39,407 nucleotides of DNA, taken from positions 1 to 39,407 of the forward strand of contig JAVBMA010000046.1 in NCBI GenBank assembly GCA_031553005.1. The letters are read 5' to 3'. The notes below the pieces were generated by a model. That model saw only the letters and a list, made by a program, of their open reading frames with translations, was not told the DNA's origin and made no database searches. This document shows, in pieces, positions 23,226-31,398 of the stretch (position 1 is the first letter of the stretch; each line of letters starts with the position of its first letter). A program made the translations under genes and the position numbers. Origin of the DNA: RGIG9379 sp031553005. Lineage in GTDB: Bacteria > Bacteroidota > Bacteroidia > Bacteroidales > Paludibacteraceae.

Positions 23226-24182
23226 ATGAGTTACCAACCGCCTGCCCCCTCTTTTCTGGGTCGCAAAATAATCGACGGCATAGATTTAAACCCAATCCTG
23301 AAATACATTGATTGGACTTTCTTTTTTCATACATGGAAAATAGTGGGAAAATATCCGGGCATTGAGGCGCTTTGCGATTGTGTTTCCTGTCAGGCAGCCT
23401 GGCTGCTGCAATTTCCCCCACAAGAACGGGAAAAGGCGACGGAAGCATTCAAACTCTTCCGGGATGCACAGGCGATGCTTAAAGAAGTTATTTCCGGCGG
23501 AAAACTACAGGCAAAAGCAATTCTGTATTTTTCCGAAGCCAAGTCTGAGAACGACGGAATTTTATTCCTTCCGGAAAAAGATCAAAAGGATCCACTCTAT
23601 ATTCCCATGTTGAGGCAACAAAAGCCCAACGAAGTGTCCGGTTTTTGTTATTCCCTATCCGATTTTATCTCTCCGGTTCATGATTATATCGGAGCCTTTG
23701 CCGTTACGATACAGGGAGCCGAAGAGCTTGCGGCACAATTTCAATCACAGGGCGACGATTACAACGCCCTTTTGGTAAAGAGCCTTGCCGACCGTCTTGC
23801 CGAAGCCGTTTCGGAATGGTTGCACGAACAAGTCCGCAAATATTATTGGGGATATTCTCCGCAGGAAGATTTCACTATCGAAGAATTGCGAAAAGTTCCT
23901 TATCAAGGTATCCGCCCTGCAATAGGCTATCCTTCGCTGCCTGACCAGTCGGTTATTTTTGATTTAGATAAGTTGCTCCATCTCGGGCAGATTGGAATTA
24001 CTTTGACAGAGAGTGGTGTTATGCTCCCCACCTCTTCGATCTGCGGCCTTTACTTTTCCCATCCCGCGGCTTTCTATTTCATGGTCGGAAAGATAGGGAA
24101 TGATCAACTGCAAGACTATGCAAAAAGAAAAAAATGCAATCCCGAAGAACTCCGCAAATGGCTGGCAAAAGTCTTTTTTTAA
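23226..24182 (+). CDS. Free-standing methionine synthase (MetH) reactivation domain protein
   Basis: Cytoplasmic protein of 318 residues corresponding only to the AdoMet-binding reactivation domain of cobalamin-dependent methionine synthase. Start-of-domain marks: PSFLGRKIIDGIDL and YIDWTFFFHTWKI.GKYP (27-44). Core marks: DDYNALLVKSLADRLAEA (177-194), YQGIRPAIGYP with Arg230 for AdoMet binding, TESGVMLPTSSICGLYFSHP (261-280) and DQLQDYAKRK (293-302). In MetH this domain remethylates oxidised cob(II)alamin using AdoMet and reduced flavodoxin. Thermotoga maritima has a similarly separate domain protein. The catalytic MetH modules must be elsewhere. An unusual CxCxxC (Cys50, 52, 55) lies near the N-terminus. 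Confidence 0.9.
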   Translation: MSYQPPAPSFLGRKIIDGIDLNPILKYIDWTFFFHTWKIVGKYPGIEALCDCVSCQAAWLLQFPPQEREKATEAFKLFRDAQAMLKEVISGGKLQAKAILYFSEAKSENDGILFLPEKDQKDPLYIPMLRQQKPNEVSGFCYSLSDFISPVHDYIGAFAVTIQGAEELAAQFQSQGDDYNALLVKSLADRLAEAVSEWLHEQVRKYYWGYSPQEDFTIEELRKVPYQGIRPAIGYPSLPDQSVIFDLDKLLHLGQIGITLTESGVMLPTSSICGLYFSHPAAFYFMVGKIGNDQLQDYAKRKKCNPEELRKWLAKVFF

Positions 24183-24237
24183 AACTTTCACCCCCAATTA
24201 AACTTTCACCTTTCACTTCTCACCTTTCAACTAATTT
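24183..24237. repeat. Simple-word repeat CTTTCACCTTTCA
   Basis: The 57-nt gap is made of AACTTTCACC, CCTTTCACTTCTCA and CCTTTCAACT, the reverse complement of the GTGAAAG words found after feoAB and elsewhere. It probably does not separate the two flanking genes transcriptionally. Confidence 0.65.
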
Positions 24238-24239
24238 CC

Positions 24240-24722
24240 ATGGATATAGAAAAACTTTCTACATCAGCCCGGAAATCCGAACCGGTATTCAAACAATTTT
24301 TCAATAAAAACAGGAAGAAAATAGAAAATGCCGACGAGCTGGTTTTACAACTGCATAAGCAGGCTTTCAAGAAAACCGATTGTCTCCAATGTGCCAATTG
24401 TTGCCGAACGTTGGGCCCTCGGATAACCGACAGGGATATAGACCAAATCGCGAAAAAATTACGCATCAAACCTGCTAAAGTAATAGAAAATTATCTAAAA
24501 ATAGACGAGGATGGTGATTATGTATTTCAATACATGCCTTGTCCTTTTTTAATGGATGATAATTATTGTTCTATTTACGAAAGCCGCCCGAAGGCTTGCC
24601 GCGAATATCCGCATACCGACCGCCGGAGGTTTTACCAGATTTATAACCTGACAATCAAAAATGCCTATACATGTCCGGTAGCTTATTCTGTTTTGGAGAA
24701 TTTACAGAGAGAATTGAAATGA
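24240..24722 (+). CDS. YkgJ-family cysteine-cluster protein
   Basis: Small cytoplasmic protein of 160 residues with the zinc/iron-chelating pattern of the YkgJ/UPF0153 family. CLQCANCC supplies Cys48, 51, 54 and 55, followed by MPCPFL (Cys101), DDNYCSIY (Cys110) and RPKACREYP (Cys120). The metal or cluster bound and the function are not established. It follows the MetH reactivation gene by 57 nt on the same strand and may be co-transcribed. A bidirectional terminator lies about 100 nt downstream. Confidence 0.9.
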   Translation: MDIEKLSTSARKSEPVFKQFFNKNRKKIENADELVLQLHKQAFKKTDCLQCANCCRTLGPRITDRDIDQIAKKLRIKPAKVIENYLKIDEDGDYVFQYMPCPFLMDDNYCSIYESRPKACREYPHTDRRRFYQIYNLTIKNAYTCPVAYSVLENLQRELK

Positions 24723-24818
24723 AAAACTGCTCCTTCCGAGTCCCCATTCTTATTGTGGCGTGAGTTTGATCGCAAAAGAATTCTATTGCCCATGCTGAAT
24801 CCTTATTATAGATAAAGC

Positions 24819-24857
24819 AAAAAGGATTACCCTGCATTCGGGCAACCCTTTCTCTTT
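24819..24857. terminator. Bidirectional terminator between convergent genes
   Basis: AAAGGATTACCC, loop TGCATTC, then GGGCAACCCTTT form a stem with two mismatches. T-rich tails are present on both strands (CTTTCTCTTT on plus, CTTTTTGCTTT on minus). It serves the YkgJ-type gene and the convergent lipoprotein gene. Confidence 0.75.
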
Positions 24858-24894
24858 AATCGTTAGATCTTAAAAAGAATCTTTGAATATTATA

Positions 24895-25911
24895 TTATTC
24901 TGCACAGTGATTAGATGTAATCCAGTTTGCAATATAACTTGCAGCATCTTTTGCTTTGTCGGAGTTATTTTTAGGATTAGGAATATTGTCAGGGCTTAAT
25001 TTGCCTAATGTTTCTAACCATGCTTCTGCAATTGCAATATTATTAAGCAATGTTACAGCATTTTCTACGTTAACGCTTCCTGCAGCAATACTCAATTTAG
25101 CGGCAGCTACTTGTTGGAAAACATGTTTTGAAACAATACCGTTGTTTCCTGCTGTCCATATAGCATCACTTTCTTCTTGGGTATAAGAGAATCCCGCAAT
25201 TTCAAGTTCTTCAACCGGCCATACTTTTCTGCTTCCGTTTCCATTTCCGTTCCAGAACCAGTAACCTTGTGACAATCCGCAACCTTCTTCTGCGTCATAT
25301 TCAGGAACCCATATGCAAGGAACAATTGAAAATGCAAAATACATACTGTTTTTTCCGGAAATACCGCTTTGGCCGTTAGCATATCCGCTAACCCACAAGT
25401 TAGATCCTAAATCTTTGTTGTTGGAGCCGATCATACCTGCCAATACATAGTCGCCGTATGGAAGCTCTTCCAGACTGAATACATAAGTATATTCAGCTTT
25501 TCCAGCTTTTTTTAGATCTACAAAATTTTGTTTTTTCATGTTCCCGTTAGTGAAGCCTGCGCCGCCATTGCCGGAAACCAATACTTTTTCAAGACCTGCT
25601 AATGTTGATGCGATATACACATTTGTTTCGGTCAGAAGATCACCTTCGTTAGCCGTAAAGGTAACATACAGGTTTTCCGTGTCATTGTAAACGGTGATCG
25701 TTCCTCCGATAGCCCCATTACCGGTTTTGATAATTGTTCCGGAGGTAGCTTCCGGGCAAACCCAATATCCTTTTCCTTCTCCTGCAATAATCAACATGTT
25801 TTCTCCTGATGTGACTACTCCTTCTGAAATTCCGTCCATCAGGTCACTGCTACATGCGCTTAAAAAAGCTGAAAGAATCATAGATACGCTCAAAAATTTA
25901 ATTGCTTTCAT
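24895..25911 (-). CDS. Surface-type lipoprotein of unknown function
   Basis: Predicted 338-residue lipoprotein. The signal peptide ends with lipobox LSAC, lipidated Cys at 20, followed by SSDLMDG. Residues about 40-205 look like an all-beta domain rich in Gly, Asn, Thr and aromatic residues (WVCPEATSG, LYVTFTANEG, YTYVFSLEELPYGDYVLAG). Around 215-232 sits CGLSQGYWFWNGNG, a motif seen in various secreted Bacteroidetes proteins. The C-terminal third is helical (VENAVTLLNNIAIAEAWLE). I do not recognise a named family. The gene stands alone on the minus strand between the terminator and a 538-nt gap. Confidence 0.75.
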   Translation of the reverse strand: MKAIKFLSVSMILSAFLSACSSDLMDGISEGVVTSGENMLIIAGEGKGYWVCPEATSGTIIKTGNGAIGGTITVYNDTENLYVTFTANEGDLLTETNVYIASTLAGLEKVLVSGNGGAGFTNGNMKKQNFVDLKKAGKAEYTYVFSLEELPYGDYVLAGMIGSNNKDLGSNLWVSGYANGQSGISGKNSMYFAFSIVPCIWVPEYDAEEGCGLSQGYWFWNGNGNGSRKVWPVEELEIAGFSYTQEESDAIWTAGNNGIVSKHVFQQVAAAKLSIAAGSVNVENAVTLLNNIAIAEAWLETLGKLSPDNIPNPKNNSDKAKDAASYIANWITSNHCAE

Positions 25912-26449
25912 ACAATTTTGATTTAATAATAAATTTATTTATAAAAAAATGAAAATAAATATGCTCTATTTATTTAAAATAGTTCTTTTAATGACACGGA
26001 GTGCCTTGTTGGTATTTATTCGATCACAAATAAATACTTGTAAAATCATTGTACGCGGAGTTTGCAACCTGTGTTGGTAAATATCTTTTGTAGTTTTTGT
26101 AAATTCCTGCAAAACAAAAAGTATGCCGTTTACGGCTGTTTTATTGATAACCTACGAGTAGAATATTATAAATTTATTGGAACTTACCGGGCGGTAAAAG
26201 TAAAAATAAAAATATTATTTCAAAAACAATTTGTAGTAAAAATTGAAGTTCTTATTTAATCTAGTATAGATTATATATCTAATATTAGATGTTGGAGATA
26301 ATAGAATATATTAAAATTTGATATTGATTAATTTGAGGAAATGTGGCATGCTACTTTTTTATATTTTATAATTCTTTACGAACGTTCCCATTTGTTTATT
26401 ACAAAATTCTTTTCTACAACGGTATGATAATCCCTGCAGGAGCCCTATT
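25912..26449. other. AT-rich intergenic region
   Basis: A 538-nt spacer upstream of the lipoprotein gene and downstream of the TetR gene. I see scattered AT-rich words and a short ATATCTAATATTAGAT inverted stretch near 26275-26290, but no complete promoter, strong terminator or dispersed repeat. A 65-codon plus-strand frame at 26062-26259 has no recognisable features and is not called. Confidence 0.5.
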
Positions 26450-27184
26450 TTAATTTGTTAAAATGTTATTTATTTCCTCTTCGGTAAAACCAAATGATTC
26501 TCTAACGATATTTTTATCTACACCTCGGGCTAATAATTTTTTTGCAATATCTTTTACGGATTCTCTCTCTTTATCTTCCGAATACAGCTTGTCTATTATA
26601 GTTTCAATAGTGTTAATCAATAACTCTTTCCCATGCTCCATATTGAAATTAACAGTACAAAAAGGAGAAATATTCTGACGAAGGACTAAATAACTAATGC
26701 CCGCTATTATCAATGAATTTAGAACACTGAAATTTGGTTCCGGTTGCTTCCAGTTCTCATCCATGTATCTGAGTAACATCACGGCTTCGAGCTCCCGCCT
26801 TAATGCGATTGACTGGGTTGTCTTATTAGTTGTAATCAGCTCCCACAACAAAACCTGCCGCATAATTTTGTTGTCATATAATTCATTGACCAGTTTCGCC
26901 AGTATTTTTTTGAAATTCTCTTTTGGGGCATAATTTTCATCTAATTTTGTAATATCATTGAGCCAATAGTCATGTTTTTTTGTGTATTTCTCAAACAATT
27001 CATCCAAATTCTTAAAACGGTTATAAATAATAAGAGGCTTGACTCCTGCTTTATGTGCTAATCTTTGAAATGTAATATTATTGAATCCTTCTTCCTCTAT
27101 TAACTTATCAAGAGCCTCCCATATAACATTATCCAGTTCTTTTTTTGTCCGTCTGTTTTTTTTTGGTATTTCTTTTATCTTCAT
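26450..27184 (-). CDS. TetR-family transcriptional regulator
   Basis: DNA-binding regulator of 244 residues. The start is placed at the ATG at 27184 (MKIKEIPKKNRRTKKELDN), because the 21 codons upstream are AT-rich and unlike a TetR N-terminus. The helix-turn-helix is within residues about 18-65 (VIWEALDKLIEEEGF.NITF, then RLAHKAGVKPLIIYNRFKNL). The rest is the helical ligand and dimer domain. The C-terminal DIAKKLLARGVDKNIVRESF with EEEINNI is a short helix-hairpin extension resembling the RpnC/YadD-like tails of other proteins. It is divergent from the SAHH-like gene and may control it. Confidence 0.88.
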   Translation of the reverse strand: MKIKEIPKKNRRTKKELDNVIWEALDKLIEEEGFNNITFQRLAHKAGVKPLIIYNRFKNLDELFEKYTKKHDYWLNDITKLDENYAPKENFKKILAKLVNELYDNKIMRQVLLWELITTNKTTQSIALRRELEAVMLLRYMDENWKQPEPNFSVLNSLIIAGISYLVLRQNISPFCTVNFNMEHGKELLINTIETIIDKLYSEDKERESVKDIAKKLLARGVDKNIVRESFGFTEEEINNILTN

Positions 27185-27244
27185 TTCTATATAACTGCAA
27201 ATAATATTATTTTCAATCAAATAATTAAATTTATATATTTTATA

Positions 27245-27252
27245 CAAAAATA
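27245..27252 (-). promoter_or_regulatory. Possible -7 box for the TetR gene
   Basis: TATTTTTG on the minus strand matches TAnnTTTG and lies about 60 nt upstream of the TetR start. No TTTG is at the -33 distance; the candidate operator lies just upstream instead. Confidence 0.35.
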
Positions 27253-27269
27253 AATATTTCTGTTTCGGA

Positions 27270-27287
27270 ATGCTATAACCTAAGCAT
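27270..27287. promoter_or_regulatory. Candidate TetR operator
   Basis: ATGCT-ataaccta-AGCAT is an inverted repeat with 5-bp arms in the divergent gap between the TetR gene and the SAHH-like gene. It sits immediately upstream of the TATTTTTG box. Placement fits autoregulation, but the arms are short. Confidence 0.35.
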
Positions 27288-27412
27288 AAAAAACAAGGAT
27301 ATTTTTTTTAAGTACTTGCTTTTTATTCTTTTGTTATCTGTTTTATTTATGAAAGTGAACTATAGATAGAAGTTAATAACATCTGTTTGTAAGGTTTTCG
27401 TAGTATTGCCTT

Positions 27413-28570
27413 TTGGAAGATATTATTATATTTACCGGAAATAATAATTGTTATTCCGTAAATGAGAAACGGCTAAGGAAAAATTTTCCTTGGTCAAAAA
27501 TTGAACAGACCATGATATTACAGGAAATAGATAGTGTTATTAATTCGTTTTACAACAAAGAAGAGTATCCCGTATTGCTTTGGCAAATGGAGCAATGGAG
27601 ACAAACGAAGCCTCTCTGTGGCATTTCTGTGTTGGACGCTACTCCTGTATTCAGAAATACATTGATAAAATATAAATCGCTTTTACTTGCCGGAGCGAAT
27701 TTATCTGTTGGCGTAACAGACAAACTTCCTGCCGACCGGAAGATTATAGAACAGTTGGAGATATGGGGAGTACCGTTGGTTTTTCCGGCTGAAAGTGATT
27801 GTGAATTTGATATTATTCTTGATTGCGCAGCATCTTTTGCCGGATTGCAGGCACGCATAGGATATGTAGAGCTTACGCGCTCAGGGGTGGAAACTTATCT
27901 GAAAAAAGGAAGCCCTGTTTATGTTGCCGATAGTAGTAAAATAAAAAAAATAGAGACCTGTCTCGGAACCGGAGAAAGCTATTTCCGTGCCATGAGGCAA
28001 CTTGGTTATAACGAATGGAAAGGTAAAAACCTGGTTGTCTTCGGGAGCGGAAAAGTTGGTTTTGGTATCATTGCGTATGCCTATAAATTAGGAGCAAATG
28101 TTACAGTCGTAACCGAGCCCTCATTTATTACCCGCCGCATAAAAGAGTATACATCCGGAATAATCGGATTAAACGAGCAGTCGCGTATTGTTCATGCGCT
28201 GCAAAATGCATATGCAGTAGTAACTGCCACCGGAATTGCCGGAGCGATGGAGAAAATATGCCCTCCGGAAGTTTTTATAAACTCTCCGGCAATCCTTGCC
28301 AATATGGGAGTAGAGGATGAATATGGGACGCAAATCCCGAAAGATCGGGTCCTGGCAAATAAAACCGCGCTTAACTTCATCCTTGAAGAACCTACGCAGC
28401 TTAAATATATTGAAACAACCATGGCTTTGCACAATGAAGGCGCTGCTTATCTGATTGCCAACCCCGGAAGTAAAGGAGAAGTTATTCCGCCGGCAAAAAC
28501 GGAATGCGAGATGCTTGCCGTTTTGAGGCGAGATGGGATTATTGGGGAGGAGTTGGATTTGTTGAGTTGA
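27413..28570 (+). CDS. Adenosylhomocysteinase-like NAD-binding protein, atypical active site
   Basis: Protein of 385 residues from a TTG start at 27413; an ATG at 27512 would give 352. The C-terminal half has the SAH-hydrolase NAD fold: WKGKNLVVFGSGKVGFGIIA with GSGKVG (211-216), VVTATGIAGAMEK (269-281), then ANMGVEDEYG. Residues 70-160 follow the substrate-domain order of SAHH (Asp137 in ILDCAASF, Glu153 in YVELTRSG). Several catalytic positions look changed: ANMGVEDEY lacks the His of the usual NIGHFD, and the MGHP His region reads TMALHNEG. It may act on a modified substrate or be a non-hydrolytic relative. An amidohydrolase follows after 96 nt. Confidence 0.75.
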   Translation: MEDIIIFTGNNNCYSVNEKRLRKNFPWSKIEQTMILQEIDSVINSFYNKEEYPVLLWQMEQWRQTKPLCGISVLDATPVFRNTLIKYKSLLLAGANLSVGVTDKLPADRKIIEQLEIWGVPLVFPAESDCEFDIILDCAASFAGLQARIGYVELTRSGVETYLKKGSPVYVADSSKIKKIETCLGTGESYFRAMRQLGYNEWKGKNLVVFGSGKVGFGIIAYAYKLGANVTVVTEPSFITRRIKEYTSGIIGLNEQSRIVHALQNAYAVVTATGIAGAMEKICPPEVFINSPAILANMGVEDEYGTQIPKDRVLANKTALNFILEEPTQLKYIETTMALHNEGAAYLIANPGSKGEVIPPAKTECEMLAVLRRDGIIGEELDLLS

Positions 28571-28666
28571 AAAGTGAAAGTTGAAAGGGAAAATGCTGTT
28601 GATAAAGGTTTTCTCTGAAAAGAGATAAAGTTAAAGAGCTCTTTTTGTTTAAATAATTTGTTTTGT

Positions 28667-29914
28667 ATGGGAATAATTCTGATAAAAAATATCCTTCTCA
28701 ATGACCGGAAGACGCATGTCCGGATAGACGGGAACCGTTTCTCCGAGATAGGAGATAATGCGGACAAACGACCTGCCGATATTATTATTGAAGGCGAAGG
28801 GAAAGCAATTATTCCTCCTTTCTATAATGGTCATACACATGCAGCAATGGCGTTACTGCGCGGATATGCCGATGATATGCCTCTCTTTGAATGGCTTAAT
28901 AACCATATTTGGCCTGCCGAATCGAAAATAACGCCGCAGGATGTCTATACCGGGAGCCGTCTGGCGATCCTGGAAATGATAAAATCGGGAACGGTCTTTT
29001 TTGCCGATATGTATTGGGATATCGAAGAGACAGCGCGGGCAGCCGAAGAGATGGGGGTACGTGCGGCAATCGGTATAACGTTTATGGACAGGCTGGGAGA
29101 GGAGAAAATCAGGCAAAACTTTAAAGTGCTGAAAGAATGGAAAAAATCAAGCGAATTGGTTCAATTGGCGGTCTCTCCCCATGCGATTTATACAGCAGGC
29201 GAAGCTCTTCTGAAACAATGCGCTGAGGTTGCCCGCGAGCTTGATATTATTTTACATATTCATCTTTCAGAAACGGAACAGGAGGTTTGTGATTGTATCG
29301 AAGCACATGGAAAAACTCCTGTAAGATGGTTGGATTCGATCGGAATATTAAGTTCCGGGGTTGTTGCAGCACATGTGGTTCATGTAGACGATGAAGAGAT
29401 TGCTATTTTGAAAGAAAGGGGAGTGACAATCGTCCATAATCCAGTCTCCAATATGAAATTATCTTCCGGATGTTTCCGGACGAAAGAGATGTTGCAGTCC
29501 GGATGCCGCGTTGCATTGGGAACCGACGGCTGTTCATCCAACAATAACCTCGATATGCGGGAATCCATGAAATTTGCCTCCCTGCTTGCCAAATCCAATT
29601 ATTCTCCCGAAGTACTTACCGTACAGGAAGTATATCAATGGGCAACGGTCAACGGAGCCGAAGCATTTGGCTTGGATGCAGGAATAATTGCTGAAGGAAA
29701 ACTGGCAGACGCCCTTCTGGTTGATTTGGATAATGAGCGGTTAGTCCCGAACTATAATCTTCTTTCCAACTGGGTTTATGCTGCCGATAGTTCTTGTATA
29801 GATACGGTTATTTGTAACGGACGGATTCTGATGCAAAACAGGGATGTAAAGAATGAAGAAAAGATCATTTCCGAAGCCCGGGAAGCATGTCGTAAATGGA
29901 AGGAGAAAAAATAA
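28667..29914 (+). CDS. Amidohydrolase, MTA/SAH deaminase-like (COG0402)
   Basis: Cytoplasmic zinc hydrolase of 415 residues. The ATG at 28667 is preferred to a TTG three codons earlier because it gives the family start MGIILIKN. The metal and catalytic set is complete: NGHTHAAMALLRG (His56, His58), LHIHLSETE (His199, Glu202), AHVVHVDDEE (His236), HNPVSNMKLSSG and LGTDGCSSNN (Asp287). The subfamily includes 5-methylthioadenosine/S-adenosylhomocysteine deaminases, which convert the adenine to hypoxanthine; related members deaminate other aminopurines. Location behind the SAHH-like gene suggests a two-step use of SAH or a related nucleoside. Exact substrate unproven. Confidence 0.88.
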   Translation: MGIILIKNILLNDRKTHVRIDGNRFSEIGDNADKRPADIIIEGEGKAIIPPFYNGHTHAAMALLRGYADDMPLFEWLNNHIWPAESKITPQDVYTGSRLAILEMIKSGTVFFADMYWDIEETARAAEEMGVRAAIGITFMDRLGEEKIRQNFKVLKEWKKSSELVQLAVSPHAIYTAGEALLKQCAEVARELDIILHIHLSETEQEVCDCIEAHGKTPVRWLDSIGILSSGVVAAHVVHVDDEEIAILKERGVTIVHNPVSNMKLSSGCFRTKEMLQSGCRVALGTDGCSSNNNLDMRESMKFASLLAKSNYSPEVLTVQEVYQWATVNGAEAFGLDAGIIAEGKLADALLVDLDNERLVPNYNLLSNWVYAADSSCIDTVICNGRILMQNRDVKNEEKIISEAREACRKWKEKK

Positions 29915-29952
29915 TCTTTGCTTTTTCATTTTTTCGTATTTCTTTGAATCTT

Positions 29953-29983
29953 TTTGTGGTTAAAATACGTTTTGCTATCTTTG
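29953..29983 (+). promoter_or_regulatory. Consensus Bacteroidetes promoter upstream of a non-coding region
   Basis: TTTG (29953-29956), 19 nt, TATCTTTG (29976-29983) is an exact match to TTTG-N19-TAnnTTTG. Transcription would begin near 29990 and run right. No plus-strand gene follows for about 1.5 kb, so it probably drives an RNA gene. Confidence 0.7.
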
Positions 29984-29989
29984 CATAAG

Positions 29990-30265
29990 ATTGATTTCTG
30001 AAATATATTTTTTTATAGCAAGAAAAAATAGTTGTGATAAATGAAATAATTTGAAAAATCAATAATATAAGAATCACAGAAAAGTTCGTGATTTATAGCT
30101 GATATTTACAATTATTTGCAAATTCTGAGAATCGCCAATTTTCATTAAAAGACCATGCAAAGAAGTAAGTATGCCTACGTAAACGTGGGCTTCTCTTATC
30201 ATGGTTTTAGGCGTTTGGCGATGCCCCGGAATTGATAAGAAGAAGCTCCACGTTATTTTTTTATA
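29990..30265 (+). ncRNA. Candidate structured non-coding RNA
   Basis: About 275 nt between the consensus promoter and a U-run. The 3' part contains a long stem: ACGTGG GCTTCT CTTATCA (30183-30201) pairs with TGATAAG-A-AGAAGC-T-CCACGT (30233-30253), 19 pairs with two single-base bulges, then T7 (30256-30262). The apical region is about 31 nt and includes GGCGTTTGGCGATGCC. An alternative stem CCTACGT-aa-ACGTGGG (30174-30189) would use the same left strand, so two mutually exclusive folds exist. Size and promoter suit a housekeeping RNA such as 6S, but I do not recognise the sequence. Core structure is seen; RNA status is inferred. Confidence 0.5.
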
Positions 30266-30276
30266 AATAAGGGACT

Positions 30277-30688
30277 AAATTCTATGGAAAAAGGTAGATG
30301 GAAATTTTTAATGATAAACAGTTTGTGGGTTAAAATGCTTATTGAAAAAGGATTGTTTAACTTTTATGTTGAAATTTCCATATAAGATGTTATCATTTTA
30401 AAGAGAAAAAGATTTCTATTTGAGAACAATATGTATGTATGAAGAAATTCGCCTTTTAACCAGGTGAAAATCATATCATTTTAAACTGAAAATTAATTCG
30501 ATTATTTTGTTTGGTAATTCAGGAGATCATTTTTTTTAGAGAAACTTGAGAATATTGCATCATCTGCCAATCAAAAATCAAATTTTACAATAGGAGAATT
30601 GAAAGTCAGGAGTCCTTGGCAAAACTGTGAACGCCCAACCAAAGAATCGGTTTTGTTGAGAAATATACTCTTCTTCAATTCTCTTTTT
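30277..30688. other. Non-coding region downstream of the candidate RNA
   Basis: An AT-rich spacer of about 410 nt to the 3' end of the minus-strand flavoprotein gene. ATGGAAATTT (about 30297-30306) is mirrored by AAATTTCCAT (about 30372-30381), and ATGATAA by TTATCAT, giving a loose fold-back. A T8 run lies near 30531. No gene is called. Confidence 0.45.
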
Positions 30689-31156
30689 TTAATGTGGCTG
30701 CCCAAACGCTTTGGCGGTTATTTTTTCAACTTTCATTCGCCAGATCTTTACATTCTGAACGGATGGTGTTCCATACTTGAATTTCTTGTCCGAATAAGTC
30801 CGCATAATGATGTCGAGGATTCTTATTTTTTCATCAAAGTTTTCTTCAAAAATAATTTCGCCTTGGCAAACCACGCTTTTTGAGTCCATCCTGTAACTGC
30901 AAGCCATTTCCGGATGCTGGTATTTTATTTTTGAACCCGAACAAAAAGTAATACACGCTTTGTTGTTTTGCTTTAGCACATCAATCATAAGCCCCTCTTG
31001 CGCCGAATGGAGGAAAATTTCCTTGTTCTCATATCCGAAATTCATGGGAAGTACGTACGGAAGCCCCTCTTTATCGGCTACTCCTACGAAACAAATAGGA
31101 CATTCCATGATAGTTTTTTCTATATCTTTTTCGTCTTCTATCCAAATAGTTCTCAT
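30689..31156 (-). CDS. Pyridoxamine 5'-phosphate oxidase-like flavin-binding protein
   Basis: Predicted cytoplasmic FMN-binding split-barrel protein of 155 residues. The start at 31156 (MRTIWIEDEKDIEKTIMECP) is preferred to an upstream in-frame start that adds 34 residues of AT-rich, low-quality sequence. Visible marks: CPICFVGVADKEGLPYVLPM (about 19-38), FLHSAQEGLMIDVLKQNNKA with the flavin-phosphate-facing HSA, and CFTFCSG-type strand ACITFCSG, then YRSVVCQGEIIF-like YRMDSKSVVCQGEI. These fit the PNPOx/NimA-related family of Bacteroidetes. Substrate is unknown. Single gene, transcribed toward the candidate RNA. Confidence 0.85.
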   Translation of the reverse strand: MRTIWIEDEKDIEKTIMECPICFVGVADKEGLPYVLPMNFGYENKEIFLHSAQEGLMIDVLKQNNKACITFCSGSKIKYQHPEMACSYRMDSKSVVCQGEIIFEENFDEKIRILDIIMRTYSDKKFKYGTPSVQNVKIWRMKVEKITAKAFGQPH

Positions 31157-31299
31157 TCCTGTGGTTTTTGTTTGCTGAATCAGGGGTAAAGTTAAGGAAA
31201 TTTTTAATTTGAAGATAGTTTGAAATAAGATCGGCTTGTTAAAAACAATGGTTCTCAAAGCTGAAAGGTGAAAGTTGGTTTTCTGTTTGATGGATAGTA

Positions 31300-31345
31300 T
31301 AAAAAATAAACTTGTTATGAATAAAAAAGTAAGGGCGAGTTTGGT
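31300..31345 (+). repeat. Tail fragment of the dispersed fold-back element
   Basis: AAATAAACTTGTTATGAATA followed by AAAAAGTAAGGGCGAG matches the tail of the element at 19586-19616. The final GTCCGGCTTGAGGACAT is not preserved. Confidence 0.6.
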
Positions 31346-31398
31346 AGTTTTTCTCTGAAAAATTAAATCCTTTTGCTGTCAAAAAGATGTTGGATTCT

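Noticed and set aside
23011..23229. 72-codon frame upstream of the MetH reactivation gene
   Set aside because: It is encoded by the dispersed element, and its counterpart at 19.4 kb is not conserved as a protein.
30210..30228. Fluoride-type riboswitch suggested by the GGCGATG word
   Set aside because: The other conserved parts of that motif are missing and no fluoride exporter gene follows.
30183..30262. Terminator of the amidohydrolase gene as an explanation for the 30.2 kb stem
   Set aside because: The stem is about 270 nt past that stop and a consensus promoter lies between them, so an independent transcript is the simpler reading, though read-through termination is not excluded.
30599..30883. 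94-codon plus-strand frame near the flavoprotein gene
   Set aside because: It overlaps the flavoprotein gene in antisense and has no family features.
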